Source: Ettlia oleoabundans (lineage: Eukaryota > Chlorophyta > Chlorophyceae > Chlamydomonadales). Taken from it: DNA of 64,000 nucleotides. Shown piece by piece: positions 32,669-46,500 of this stretch. The notes under the pieces are model-generated. The model saw only the letters and a list, made by a program, of their open reading frames with translations. It did no database searches and was not told the DNA's origin. A program made the translations under genes and the position numbers. Location: positions 27,629 to 91,628 of the forward strand of contig JAAMXP010001750.1 of the NCBI GenBank assembly GCA_019693395.1. Direction: 5' to 3'. The first letter of the stretch is position 1, and each line of letters opens with the position of its first letter.

Positions 32669-33531
32669 TGAGAGTAGATGCCTTGCAACGAGGACTCGGG
32701 AGAACGAAAATGAAGGATGACACGCATGGGTGACCGGAAGGGCAGATGCGGCGACAGGCTGGCGGCGTGCTGGGGCAGCCAGTTCTGTGCACGCCTGTCT
32801 CTCACTCCCCGCCACGCAGTTGGCGTTAGCCCAGGTGGATCTGCCCTACAGCAGCCAGTCAATGACACGGCATTTAAACCTTCTTGAGTTTCCAGTTACA
32901 GTCTTGATCTGTGCGCAAACCTCAATGTACTTCTTAAATTGAATGATTCTACCGACAGCTCCGGAAGCATGAAGGGCCTCATTGCAATGCCAAGGTGCTC
33001 CAGCTGGCACCCCATTGCTTGTGAGCAGATTAGAGTTACTACCCCATCGGGTAGTAATGTCGTTTAACATGGTACTGCTGTTCGTCCATCCCCACCGTAT
33101 GCTGGCGTATGTGAAAGCGCTGCATCATTGGCAGGCCCATGTCCTCAGCACGGCCCACATCACATGTATGCAACGGTTGCCCCCACCCGCTCAGCTATGC
33201 TTGAATGGAATCATATGGCCGAAGGCGCTCTCTGCATGCACATGTGGTGTACACTGCTAGGAGTGCAGCTGAGCATTTGATACGTCCCTGCCGCCAAGCC
33301 CATTCCTCCCTGTTAGTTTCCCAATTCTTGCCAGCAATGCTTACTTAGAAGATATCAATAAATTACAGTCCTTTAAAACATGGCAACAAGGAGGGGTATG
33401 GTGAATCAAGTTACTTGATTTGTTGGTACCAGGTTAATTCAGTGCAGCATTGGAAAAAGTGTTGGCTGGGGGATCATGCGAAAATGTGGGTTGGAGTGTG
33501 CATTCAAGTGGGGGGAAGGACTAGATAGAAA
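32669..33531. other. Intergenic, 0.9 kb
   Basis: No gene was seen. TTACA at 33363-33367 is a minus-strand TGTAA about 165 bases after the lipase stop and fits as its poly(A) signal. The stretch around 33340-33430 is AT-richer than its surroundings. Confidence 0.45.
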
Positions 33532-35824
33532 TCAGACAACGAGACACAGCAGGCAGAAGAGTGTGAGTGCATATAGGCAAGGCAGCCTGGCAGTGTGCAG
33601 CAGGAGGGTATGGCACATGTCTGTGAAACATACAGCAGGGGCCGCCCAGGCCGAGGCAGTATACAGTGCGGCAATACGGAGTCGGTAGGTCACCATCCTG
33701 TGCGCTGCCAGGCCGCCAGTGACGTGAGAGGGCACCAGAGGGTCGTATGGCTGCGCCTCATGTGTATGGCGGGGTGGTCGCGGTATGGCGCCTGCTGGCA
33801 GGCTGACCTGGCGCCCCACAGGCACGCGCTGGTGCAGCAGGTGGTTGGGCAGCGTGGCAATTGCGGCCAGCAGGCGCATGCCCTTACCGCCCAGAACCAC
33901 CGACGTCTGCAGGGCAAGCAGGTGGAGTAGGGAGGTTTCCTCAAGGCATTGCCTTACTACCACTACAGCAGGCCCAGGATTGCACACAGCCAAATGCAGT
34001 ATATGATCTGAAACGTGCTGAATGACACTGACAGCCGTTACCTACCTCCCTGCTACAGCTGCTGCAGCTTACCAGGGTCACAAGTGCGGCCATGATGGGA
34101 TTCAACCACAGGTCGGGACGGTGCTGCCGTGGCGCCTGCTGCTCCTGCTTCTGCCACTGCTGCTGCCTGCCGTTTCCGGGGTGTATTGCCTGCGTAGCGA
34201 CAACAAACCCGCTCTTGGCCTGGCCCCGCAATGGGCACGCCGCTGCGTATGGCAGCGGTGCCGACCCTGACCTCAACTTCGACGCCGGCCGCAGGGCTGG
34301 CCTCGCCCTGCTGCCCAAACAGGCCCATTAGGCCCGGCACGAAATCTTCAGGAAGCGTGTAGTTTGTGATGCGCTTGTCCCAGCCGCATTCCTCTGCCAC
34401 CGCCGCCAGCTCAGCATTGCCCACAGGCGGTACAGCAAAGCCAATGCAGGACACAGCCGGGTGAAGCTCGGCAGGCAGCGCGTCCAGCAGCCGCACAGCG
34501 CACAATGTGGCAACCGCACCACCCAGCGAGTGGCCTGCGCAGAAGGCATTGGGGGGAAACTAGAAAGCGGCGGGGAGGGTCTGACTGCTACAAAGTACAC
34601 AGCGTTGGGTGGTGGGAGTTTTGAAGCGTTGTTGTAACACAACAACCAGTCCTGTGAGCACACAAGCAGCCAGATCAAGGAGACGGCAGCCAATGCAACC
34701 GCAACCCCACCTGACAGCACCAAACGCTTGCCCTGCACTTGCGCCAGGCGATACAGCTGCTCCACCGGCACCCCTGCTGCACGCTGCAGGTAGCCGCTGT
34801 GCGCAGCAGGAGCGCCTGTCGAGTGTTCCCAGTTGTCCCCGGCTGTTGCGCTGCTGGCATGGCGTGTGGCCCCAAGGGCTGGGATTGTACTGTGGCGCTT
34901 GAAGACGGGGGCATGGCGTAGGCGCAGGTTCACCAGGTGATCAGCAATTCTCTTTGTGCCGAGAAACGCAACCACCAGTGCATCGCCGGCATCAGCGACC
35001 ACGTAGCTGCAAGCAGAAGGATGGGTATGACAGGAGAATGAAAGAACAGAGAAGGGCATCAGGGCATCGCACCTCTGCTGCCACACTCGAGTAGGCCTAG
35101 ATTTCGTGGTCCTCTATGGGCTGTGGTGCATCGCACAGCCACCACAAACAGCGGCACCAGCAGGGGGAAGGTGCATGCAAAGGGCCCTCACCGCTGCTCC
35201 TGCCCGGGCGGGCTCCACTGCACGGCGGAAATGCGGGGCGCAGCTGGCAGCTGGCGCTGCAGTCGCCGAATTGCCACCTCAGCCTGGTCCTCTCCATAGT
35301 CCACTGCTCGGTATATACCCTCGCACAGGCACACCGCAGCGGCGACATCCTGCGCCGAGGCACCAGAGCAGCACAGCCGCGTGACCGAGTCGCAGTGCCA
35401 TGTTGTTACCAACCCTGATTGTTTTTCAAGGTAGTAGTGCTGATAAGACCAATTGGATCACACAGGTAGTGCGATATTGGCCGCGTCTGCATACCTGCAA
35501 CCCTGCCGGGTGCTGGGTGGCCAACACGTCTGCCGCAAGCCTCCAGCGCCAGCTGAATGCCTCTGCTTCTTGCTGTTTCTGCTTCTTGTCGGCATCATTG
35601 CGGATCCAGCCAGTCACCTCTCGTAGGTTGGAGAGTAGAAGAGAGGAGTGGAGCGTTTGCCGGTACAGCGCCAGCTGTGGCGGCGCTGCTGGCAGAGCTC
35701 TTGCGGGCGCGCCCAGGGCGGCGATCGACGCAGGACCTGCAGCTGCCGACCCCACGGGCCGATTGATGGCTGAACGCGAGCTCAAGGAATTTACTTGGGG
35801 CAAAGCTGCTGTCCGGGCTGCCAT
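33532..35824 (-). CDS. Class 3 (fungal-type) lipase
   Basis: Minus-strand exons 35495-35824, 35192-35349, 34711-35006, 34209-34534 and 33532-33906 give 495 codons (494 aa). The catalytic triad is visible. Nucleophile S264 lies in GHSLGGAVATL, the acid is probably D325 in NYTLPEDFVPG, and H439 lies in AAHRMVTYRL near the end, the usual class 3 His motif. Upstream, YVVADAGDALVVAFLGTK forms the strand and oxyanion-hole region. The N-terminal 100 residues are Ala/Ser/Arg-rich (MAARTAALPQVNSLSSRSA) and could target an organelle, although a long helix (NDADKKQKQQEAEAF) follows. It should hydrolyse acylglycerols or galactolipids. The junction between exons 4 and 5 uses a weak GTTTGT donor and is tentative. 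The real tail may be shorter than the low-complexity end given here. Confidence 0.82.
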
Positions 35825-36130
35825 AAGGTGAAGTGATCGGCGGCGGTTCGATCAGATTCAAGCTTGTTGACCGAAGAGCGGGTTGAGCTATAGCGAAGAG
35901 TGGTGACCAAAGCCGGATGATCCAAAGATGATGTTTGCTTGCACGGGCCGGCAAAAACATTTGCAGGCTCAAAAGCGTGCAACGTGGCGCTCGCACGGGG
36001 TTTGCGCACAAGTGCAGGCACATTTGCTCATGCTCGCGCGTTTATCGCTGTACCTCGCGCCTTGTGCTCTATTCCACGTGACTTTTCAGCTGCCCGGCAT
36101 ATTCACCTTTTTCTGACGCAACGGCAACCG
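35825..36130. promoter_or_regulatory. Shared upstream region (306 bp), lipase / dioxygenase
   Basis: This is a head-to-head spacer between ATGs at 35824 (minus) and 36131 (plus). No recognisable core motif was seen. Confidence 0.5.
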
Positions 36131-39100
36131 ATGGCTTCCGAGACGGCACAGAACGTAGCGCAGGGGTGAGTTGCTTGCGAACAACCCGTTTCGTTGCGTT
36201 CGCCCAGACTCGGCACCCGCCGCCTCTCCTGCTTCTTGCGCAAGAGCGGCGGTGCCGGCCGTCGGAGGTGTGAGGTGCGCTAGCCAATGTGGCGTGCACC
36301 GGCAATCACGGTTTAGATCATCATGCCCTTCCTGGTGCTATAGGTTTGGCCAGGCACTGGGCAAGGCCATAGAGCAACCCAGCGCCTGGTATGCTACTGA
36401 GATGCGTGAGCGCAAGGCGGAATGGGTGTACCCGCTGACAGAGAGCGATGTTGCGGAGCTGGAGGCCGCCCTGGCGGTGGCAGAGCGTACTGGCAAGGCT
36501 GTGCAGGTAGGAAGGGCAGGCAGCTGAGGTTGCGTGCTTTCTTGCGGGTCTTGGGTGCTGCATCCAGCACATCGTAGGGTGCTAGAAAGCCCGCACGAGG
36601 ATCGGTAGGATTTGCACCACCCCTCTGCCTGCCGTTGTATGCATTCCTTGTCTGCCTGGTGAGTGCCCTACTTGCTGGCCCGCTGTTTATTGACCTGTGT
36701 TCACCCACCGGCTTCTCCCTTCTTCCCCCATGCTGCCACTCCGGATGCAGGACGTAGTGCTGGAAGATTTCCCGCTGCCCACGCTGGGACCCAAGCTGCG
36801 TGCGCTGCTGCGTGAGGTCACCCATGGCCGTGGCTTCCAGCTGATTAGTGGCGTGCCAGTCTGGCGCTGGACCCCGGAGCAAGCCGTGCTCGCATACTGG
36901 TGCGAGCATGGTGGCAAGCCCTTGCTGCATATTGGTGCTGGCTGGTTGTCAGCCATGCTGACGTACTCTTATGCGGCTGGGTGGGCAGCTGGCTGGGTTG
37001 CCTTGCAAGACAGGCACGCCAAGGTTGGCAAACAAGTGCACCCACATCGGTGGTTTGCTTGCAGGGATCTCAATGCATCGACCAATGGCAGTCTCTTAAG
37101 TGGGCAGCTGAATGTTATCTTTCCGTCTTTTCCAATGTGTTTCCTATCTGTGCTTGCAGGGCCATGGGCCTATACTGGGGCAGCGTGCGCCCTATCAACA
37201 AGGCGGGGCACCTGGTGGGGCACATCAAGGATATTGGGCAGGACCCAAACAAGCCAGAGACCCGCCTCTACGCAACTTCAGCAGCGCAGGTACATGCGGA
37301 AAATCAAACCACCCTTGCAGAAATGCGGGCTGTGGGTGGCTCCTGAGGCTGAAAGGGTGTAGTAAAGGGTGTGTGGGTGTCTGCTTATCTCTTGCCCTCA
37401 AGCACCCATGCTCCACACTAATGCAATAAAGATCAAGTGCTGCAACTTGGGTTCCAATCTGCATCTGCAGCCCATCCACAACGATGGTCCTGCGGACGTG
37501 GTGACGCTGCTGTGCCTGACTCCCGCCAAGGAGGGCGGCGCCTCACACTGGAGCAGCAGGTGGGCGGCATGTGGGGCTGGATAATGCTCACAACTTTTGG
37601 CAACATGGATGGCTCAGCTTCTGGGGTGGCTGTGCGGACCTTTGCTGCAAGCTTCTGGTCAGAACCAGTTTCCAACCCTTTCCCTCCTCTCAAATTTGCT
37701 CTGTTACCCCATCAATTTCTTGTTCTCCTTCACTTCTTTGCTAAGGCAGGTGACCTCCACACCACCATGTCAAGCTTCCACACTCCTCGTGTCTCCGCTG
37801 GTGCAGTCAGCAATAGACTGTGCTGTCAATCCCTGTCCAGCCCTGCTGTCTAAACCTTACCCGTATGCCTTATTTTGCAGCCACACTGTGTACAACGAGA
37901 TTCTGAGGAGGAGGCCCGACCTGCTTGATGTGCTGGTAGAGCCCTGGTACTTCGACCGCAAGGGCGAGGTGCCGCCAGGCAAGAAGCCCTTCTTCGAGAT
38001 ACCCGTGCTCAAGTGAGTGCTGTATTGACTGGGTGCTCATGAAAGCCGGCTCCAAGCTCCAGCAAGCATGCTGTGCCAGCATGCTGCGATTGCTTGCTCC
38101 ATGCACGACTCGAGCACTGCGTGAGCGGAGCTCTGTCGAACACTCACGCGCCTGCCTTGGCGTTCGATCACGGCACGGCTGCTGCCCACTCCACCCGCAG
38201 CAACTGCGCTTACATCTACCCATGAAGGAGTATGCTTTCCCTTGCCCCACACACTCATCTTTCCCCGCCTTTCCTTTTTCTGCAGCTTCCACGCGGGGCA
38301 CCTGTCTGTCAACTTCTCCTCCAACTACTACATGCTCAGCCAGAGGCATGCAGAGGTGCCGCGCCTGACACCCGCGCACCTTGAGGTGAGGCACTCCCCT
38401 CTCACCCGCTGCTTTGTAAGTGTGTGTGATATATTAATAGAGGGACACTGCAACTGGGCGCAAAATCTAGCGCATGCTCCTGGGGGCGGTGGGATTGCAG
38501 ACTTATGAGCCGTGTCGATCCTGCTGGGCTGACGCTTACAGTACCACACAAGGCACGATTCGCAATATGATGGACAAATGATGGTTGTTGTGTGCTGTGA
38601 TGCGCTGCGCAGGCCATCAAGGTGTTTGAGGAGTTTGCATGGAGCGATGCGCTGCGACTGGATTGGGAGCTGGCCCCGGGGGAGGTGCAGTTGCTGAGCA
38701 ACCACACCTGCCTGCACAGCCGCCAGGGATTTGTGGATGACCCAGAGGTGAGGCACAGGGATGGGCAGGGAGTGCAAGGGGATGACATAGGCGGGCAGAA
38801 ATGGTGGTGAGCCGGGAAACAGCCATTTGGACACAAATCGACACAGTAACTGCCATTCACAGCTCCCTGTCATGCACTGGGCCCCCAGCTGGCAGCATGA
38901 TTGGTGCTGTGGTGGCAAGGCAAGGTATGCATTGTCGTGTCTTGGTGCATGATGCATGGTTTGGGGTCAAGATATGTGGGGTTGGGTGCTTTATTGAAAG
39001 AAAAGCATGCATGCAAGGAGCTGGGGCAAAAAGCACAATTTTAGTAAGGAATTTTTTAGTATGGTCCCTAAACCCTACCCACAAGGGCCAGCCCTAAACA

Positions 39101-39641
39101 CCAATGCCATGCGTGGTTGGTGCTTTGGGCTTTTGTGGCAGCCTGCTGGGGTGAGGTGAGGCCTGGGGTGGGCCCATTGCCCCGTTGCTGCCCACCCCAG
39201 GGCAGCACACACCTTGCAGCAACACACCACTGCATGCGCAGCAAGTTGCCTGGCATTGGACACGGCTGAATTGGATCAAGTCGGGGAGTAAAGGGTTGGT
39301 ATCATGTGGTGCCATTGCCGTTTTCTTTTCCCAGGAGTGCACCATGCCCACTGGGGCAGGTTAGCACAATAATGAGGCAGGGGCCCAGCCGGCACATCTT
39401 TTTACGGTCCCAGTCACCCCCATCCNNNNNNNNNNNNNNNNNNNNNNNNNNNNCCGCCTTCCGGCACCTGCAGGACCCCACCAAGCAGCGTCACCTGCTG
39501 CGCCTTTGGATCTCCCCACCAGAGGAGCGGCCGCTGCCAGAGGCATACAGGGAGATCATGGGTGGAAGCCTGGAGGCGGGCAATCGTGGCGGCATTGCCA
39601 CTGAGGAGAAGTTGAATGTGCCGCTGCACCCACATGCCTGA
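36131..39641 (+). CDS. TauD/TfdA-family Fe(II)/2-oxoglutarate dioxygenase
   Basis: Exons join(36131..36165, 36344..36506, 36751..36899, 37160..37289, 37471..37559, 37881..38012, 38286..38385, 38613..38747, about 39456..39641) chain in phase up to the assembly gap. Iron ligands are visible: H162-x-D164 in PIHNDGPADVVTLLCL, and the distal His H301 in NHTCLHSRQGF. An Arg after it (R303) is a candidate for 2-oxoglutarate binding, and RHLLRLWISPPEERPLP closes the fold. The N-terminal part (ATEMRERKAEWVYPLTESDVAEL and DFPLPTLGPKLRALLREV) matches the fungal/plant clavaminate-synthase-like branch of TauD proteins, which hydroxylate small organic acids; the substrate is unknown. There is no obvious targeting signal. 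The last exon begins inside or just after 28 undetermined bases, so the final splice site cannot be seen. Confidence 0.87.
39426..39453. other. Assembly gap (28 N)
   Basis: The undetermined bases fall at the 3' end of the last intron or first bases of the last exon of the dioxygenase gene. The gap conceals the acceptor. Confidence 0.95.
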
Positions 39642-40554
39642 GCGGCCCTGCACCCCATGTACGACGGGAGGAGGCAAGTCCAGCCTGCTCGTCCCTGACT
39701 TGGCCTGCGCGGCCTTGTCTGGCGGATAGGAGTTTGGCGTGCTCGCGGCACCACTAAATGCCTCAGCTCGATGTCCAGTCTTGGGTTCAGCCCATGAGTA
39801 AGCCCGCTGCTCCTGCCCGGGATCGCTCTGGCCTGCCCTAGCAGAAGCAGGTGCAAAATCGGTGGAGCATTGCCTCTGCGCCTGAACGGCAAATGCACCC
39901 TTGAAAGAGCAGGTTGTGCCTGCCGTACCCCACAAACCTTGGACTGCTGCACGCTGCCGGGTTGCTTGATTACCACAACCACCTAGTGGCCATTCTGCTG
40001 CGGCAAGATGTGCCCCAACCAGCCACTTGCTCTGCACCAACTGGTGCCCTTACATCTGCAAATATGCCTACCCAATTTGTGCTCCTTTCTATTGAGCAGC
40101 CGTTTTGTTCGTGTATGGAGCGCCCCTTGTTCACATTTGTACCGTAGCCTGCCACAGCTCTTTGCCAACGCAATGACTACCGTACTTTCCCTGCTGATCG
40201 GCATTGCAATGGTTGCCGTGCCTGTTTCACCGCCGAGTGGTCGCGCCCCCTTCCTGTCAACAGCCGTATGCCCTTCTCTTATGCCCTTATGATGATATCC
40301 GATTTGGAGCTGTATTTCCCAGCAACACGGATTCTACAAGTCCTTATGTGCAAGTGTGAGATGCCTGCTATGTATGTTTTGTTGTGGTGCTTGGTGATGA
40401 TGAAGTAACCTAAGTACACAGTGGAGGAAGATTTATGTAAGGGTATCAGGGTGTAAATTGCTGGTCAGCAGGGAGCATAAGGAAAGGGGCAGGAACAGGT
40501 AGGGGAATAATGATGCAGCAAAAATGGAAGGGCGGCCTTGACAAAGATGCATCC
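39642..40554. other. Convergent intergenic region
   Basis: The 3' UTR of the dioxygenase gene contains TGTAA at 40436-40440 and 40452-40456, close to the PNPase stop at 40555. The two transcripts may therefore overlap at their 3' ends. No other feature was seen. Confidence 0.5.
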
Positions 40555-43500
40555 TCATTGAAGCGTGATTTTCAACGTCTTGCCGGCACTCAGATTGTCG
40601 CCGGCATTGGGAGCTGCGTTAGCGGGCTCCTCATTCTCCTTGCCCGCCACTTCGCTGCCAATGCTGCCGTCACCGTCGATGCTGTTGCTTTCGCTGCTGC
40701 TCTCGACCACGTCGACAGCAGTCGCAGCGGATGCATCATCTGCCACAATCACCGCCTTGCGGCTAAGCTTGAACTTTCCGTCTGGGGAGACATCTAGAAC
40801 TTTGACATCCACCAAGTCCCCCTCCTTTGCCACATCAGCAATGCTGCGGGTGAAGGTGGAAGCCCACTCAGAGACCCGCAGCAGGCCCTCGCGCCTCGGC
40901 AGCACCTGCAGGGGGCAGGGGCCAGGGTGATCGGATGCACAGCAAAGCAACGTCGACCAGGGAATGCCGCACAGGAAGGGCAGCAGTGGGAAAGCTGTGA
41001 CCCAACATGTTGGGAGACTCGGTGCCTCGCTTGGCCTGCACGGCCTGGTCCTTCAGGTGTAATCAGCACACGGCAGGTGAGAAACAAGTCCAACCCAGGG
41101 CACGCACCTCCACCAGCACCCCAGAGGGCAGGATCTTGGTGATGCGGCAGCTGCGGTAAACCCGCCCAACCTCGGGCATATCTGCCTGGCTGCTCTGCCC
41201 GTTTGCCCGCCCGCCACGCGCTTGTCCTGCAGCCCCAGGCGGCGGCTCCACCCCGTCTGCTGCCAGCACCGCCTTGCGGCTCAGCTTGAACTTGCCGCCC
41301 TCCTACAGGGACAGAGGTGGGAGGAACACACCGTGGTTGGTTACATGGTTAGTACATGTGTAGCACTGTGACGCAATGTGCGTTTCAGCCCAGTTTAGCC
41401 CACCCCATGTTGCCCTGACACATACACACCTAAGACCAAATAGAGACGAAGAAGTTAATCAATAGGAAAATTATTCCACTGCCGCCACCACCACATAAAA
41501 CGAACCATGACGAACCACTGAACGACTACGAGTCAAACTGATGGTGAGCTTTGCAAGGAAGCGTGTGGGCTGCCGGCTCTCACCTGCAGTTCTGTGATCA
41601 TGACGTCCACCAGCTCCCCCTCCTTCACCACCTCACTCATGGACCGCACGTGGCTGTACCCCCACTCAGACACGTGCAGCAGGCCCTCACGCTTGGGCAG
41701 CACCTGAAACAACAGGCGAGGTGGATTTGGGGTGTGAAGCAGGGGGTCGGGTGGCGTGATTTCAGGTCAAGGCATGAAGGGCCCAATAAAGGGCCATTGA
41801 GACACGCGGCAGCCACATAGGAATGCGCGGGGCGGGGAGGGACTGGTGCAGGTGCAGGTGCAGAGTGCATCCATGCATGCACACACCGCTCTCAACAACA
41901 CCCTCCCACCCAGGGCCCACCCTGCCGGTGCTGCCTCACCTCCACAAAGGCGCCGAAGGGCATGACCTGCACTACCTTGGCCTGGCGGTAGATGCGCCCC
42001 ACCTCGGGGTCAGCCACGCAGCTTTCCAAGAGCGCTGCAGCCGCGGCACACGCCTCCTCGCTGTCGCCCTTGATTGTCACCCCCCCAGTCTCGCCGTCAA
42101 TCTGCAGCAAGAGGGGCATGTGTGTCAGTGCTGACCTTTTGTGGTCTAAACACAGTGATAGACACAAGCACTGGCACTGGTAGGGCAGGAGCAAATGCTG
42201 CTGGCCAGCGCTGCAAAACCTGACCACAGCGCCACGGGTCACTAGCTAGAGCCACGAGTCACTAGCTAGAAACCGCAGTGAGGCAGAGCAACAAAGCATC
42301 CTCACCCAGTTCACCACCACCACCATCCCACCCTTGCTCCAAGCGACCCATGCACCCATCCACCCACCTGCACCTCCACCCCTGTTGCCTCCTGAATGAG
42401 CCGGATGGTGCGCCCACCGGGCCCGATGGCCAGCCCAACTTTCTCCACCGGCAGCACCATCTGGCAGATGCGGGGGGCGTAGCGAGACAGCTGGCCACGG
42501 GGCGCAGGGGTGCACCTGCGGGCAAACAGAAGGACGCGGGGTTTGTAGGAAGAAGGTTGCAATTAACTGGTGAAGGGAGGGAGGACACAGCTGGGAGGAC
42601 ATGCGCTGGAAGAGGGTAGGGGGCAGTAGGAACCCTGGAACTGTGCAGCAACCCTTTCCACCCTGCCAGCCACCCACGCCTCCTATTTCACACCCCCATG
42701 CTTCTTTCTCGCCGCCTTTCAACCACCCACCCACCACCCTGCCAAACTCACTTGCGCATCTCCCCCAGTATGTGACGGCGCGCCTGCCCCGCAGCCTCCA
42801 GTGCCTTCTGCATGATGTCCAGCGTGATCCCCTCCACCTTGATGTCCATCTGAAAGGCGGTGATACCGGACTCATCACCCGCAACCTTAAAGTCCATGTC
42901 ACCCAGGGCGTCCTCTGCGAAGGTGGACAGGTGGGGTGGGGAAGGGGGGTGCGGGGGTGTTACAGAAGGTGGAAACATAGGGTGGAAACATAGGGTGGAG
43001 ACATGGAACTGGTACGGGAGGCCAGCCTGGGAGCAACATGGGCTATTCAACCCAAACTCTGAGCATGGTGCCAACAACCGTGTGTAGTTGTCTGTGCGGC
43101 AGCGAGCGGGGCAGACCGTCAGTGGTGACCCACCTGATCCCAGTATGTCTGTGAGCACCGCGTAGCGCCCATCTGTCTCTAGTATGAGGCCCATGGCCAC
43201 ACCCGCAACCATGCGCTTCAGAGGCACACCTGGGATGGGGCGAGAAGGAGGCGGGGAAGGAAAGCAAGTGAAGATGTGGCTGCCCCACTCTGTTGCAATC
43301 CAGAGATGAATGTTGCATCGTGGGAGTGTAGAGCGTAGTCAGGCACAATCGGGCCGCGGTGTTATAAATTGAGGAGGTATGGTGGAAGGCAGGAGCTCAA
43401 GAGCGGTGACAGGTCTGGGAGGAGGTAGGAGCAGGACAGGCCTGAGGTGCATGCTGATGCAGTAACGACTGGCATGTTTAGTGAATGGAATGTGAGCAGA

Positions 43501-46500
43501 GAACTGCCTGTGAGGTTCCTGCTGGGGATGTGTACCAGATGGGGGTGTGGCAGGGGTAACCAGGGTGTGCGTGCATGAGCCCCCTTGGGGCTGCCCGCCA
43601 CCCTACGAAAACCCCTGCCCCCCTCCCTTGTGAGGAGGGGCTGGTCTGGGCCCACTTGCATTCGAGTCGCGCATGCGCCGCCACCGAACGTATCGGCAGC
43701 GGCATCACGCCCCGCCAAGGAGTGGGCCCCTCATGTCAACACCATGAGGGGTGACAGCGCGGGAGGTGATGCAGGAAGAGGTGCGGTAGGCAGCAAAACA
43801 TAGCATGGCATAGCGTTGCAGTGCAATGGCTTTCAACAGATGCAGCTGGGTCCCCTTGCGCATGCAGCTGCGCTGCGTGTGCCTTGCCCAGACTGGAGGC
43901 AGGATACACTCCACACCGCACCCCACCCCACCCCCCAGCCCCACCAACACAGCCCCACCAACACACACATGGACGCGCACAAACCTACCCATCACTGCAG
44001 TCCACTCAACCCCCCATCCCCTCACCTGCATCCAGCATGGACAGGCAGCCGCCACAGACTGATGCCATGCTGCTGGAGCCGTTGGACTCGGTTATGGTGC
44101 TCTCAACACGGATGGTGTAGGGGAAGGCGGACTCATCTGGAACTGTGGGCAGCAGTGCACGCTCTGCACGACACAACCACAGCAAGCACGGCGGGGCAAC
44201 TGTGTCAGACAGGAAACTATGACAGCACCGTCCCTGCAGACTTGATGCTGGGCCCGCTGCAAGTGATAAATGGCAGTGCGCTTGCTGCTGCATGCTTTCG
44301 GCCGATGTGGCACCAGCACCTCCCTGACTGTCTCTTTCCATCCCCGAATATGTTCCCTCCCATCCACCCCTCCTCACCCGCAAGGTTTCCGTGCCCGACC
44401 TCTCGCCTGCCCGGTGCCCCTACGCGCCCCGTCTCCCCCACTGAGCTGGGTGGGAAGAAGTACTGCAGGTAGAAGCGCTGCTCCTCGTCCTCGGTGGACA
44501 TGGAGTCAATGCGCTGGGCAGAACGGTTGCATCCCAGCGTCGTCACTGCCAGAGCCTGCACCGGGGGGAGGAGGGTGTTGTTGAGGCATGGTGACCAGTG
44601 GGCAGGTTGCCGTGGTGCTGGTGGTGGGCTGTAATGGGGTGTGGGGGTGCGGCACGCAGGACATGAGTGCATACCGAGCAGGACGATACAAGTGGACAGG
44701 TGCAAAACACTCAGGGCCCACGCGCACGTGTCCCCACCCCTTACCCCCTCACAAACACACACGGAACCCACCCCACTCACCATCACCACCAAGCCTACAG
44801 CACACATGCAGGCAAAATCACGTGATCAACCGCACAGCCCAGCTACCTGTGTCTCCCCGCGTGTGAACAGCACGGATCCGTGTGTGCGGGGCAGCACGTC
44901 GGCTCGGCTCCATATGGGCCTCACATCACCCACTCCCCGCCCATCAGCCCTGAACCCCTCTTCAAGCACCAGCCGCCGCATGATGGCAGACTCCACGCGC
45001 TGAGAGGAAGGAATGGAGCAAGGAAAAGTGAAGCAACGAAGATTGTGCATTGGGAGTAGGGAAGAGAGCAGTGGAAGAAACGAATAGCAAGTGAGGCAAG
45101 CATGCGGTCGTTTGAGGTGGTGCAGCAGCAGGAACAGGCAGGGAGGCAGGGTTGTACAGGTGGGGGGCAAGCAACAGCAGCAGCACTGGGGCATAAGAGG
45201 TATGGTGACACCAAGCCAGGGCCAAGTGCAAGCCCCCCACCCCACCCCCACCCACACACACACACACAGCTGATATGGCATGTTCAGTGGTACATGCCAA
45301 AACGCTGATTGGCACTTTGCTTGCCAAGATAGACTTGTAGAATGCCAACTATTACAACACCAAGTTTCAGCCCACCTTGAGCGCCAAGCTGACGGTCACC
45401 GCATCGTACTGCTGTCCCGCACCCGCAGCCGCGCTGCCTGCCCCAGCCGCACGCCCCTCGCCCCCAGCCGCTTCCTCTTCTGCACTATCTGCACCCTTCT
45501 GCTGCTGATGAGGCAATGCTTGCGTCTGCGGTTGCCGAGGAGCCGCCACCAGAGCGTCCCGCACCTGCTGCCGCAAAGCGCCAACCACCTCCCTACGATC
45601 CTGCTTGCTGGGAATGGTGCGGTACGCATCCTCCAGCTGCAGTACAAGGCCGCATTAACAGTGCCCCAACCTTCATTATGGTGTCTCCCGCATGGGAACT
45701 GCTGCTGGATCTAGCCCATATAAGGAGCACTTGAGATTACTGCTTAAGCCACACAAGAAAGCGTGCAGAGAGGAGGCTGGAGCTATCGCACTGCAGGGTA
45801 AGCCAATGCGATTTGCTTCCAGACCCCAAAGAGGGACCATAGCCACTCCACTGCCCAACCCTCCCAGCACGAAGGGTGATCCCTGCCTCAGCAGCTGACC
45901 TCTGGCAATGGACCTTGAAGCACACATAAGGCCGCCGCCAATGTCTGAAGGGGTGCATCTGTGGGGTCTAATGGTTCTACATCAGATCCTGGTCTCACCT
46001 GTGGGCCTATGAGGGCGCGCACTGTATCATCTAGCCCCTGAGGAGGCAGCAGCAGGTCCTGCGTGCGCTTGGGCTTGCCCACCTGGGCAGCCCACCCCTC
46101 AATGGCGGCACACATGGTCCTGATCGCATCGTGCCCACACCGCACAGCCTGTAGGGGTGAAGAGGGTCGGGGCAGGCAATCAAAGGGAGTGAGCGGTAAG
46201 CAGGCAAGGACGAGGGGGTGGGAGTTCTCTGGAGGCAGTGGAGCCAGAATGCAGACGAAGAGTGGTAGCGTGCAAGCTGCAGCAGATTACTGGGTGGTGT
46301 GGAGCGGCAGTGGGGGTGTCCTTGGCTTTCAGTTCCAGCCTGCCAATAGAGTGGCGGGCCGGCGTAGGAGCTCAAGTGTCGCTCTGGCGGGGCTGCCTGA
46401 GGCAAACCGCTGGGGAAGGGGGAGCCCGCCCCAGCGGCCCTGCCCCACCATTGCCATGCGGGGTGCGGTTTCATAAAGTGATGCAAACAAACTGAGATAG

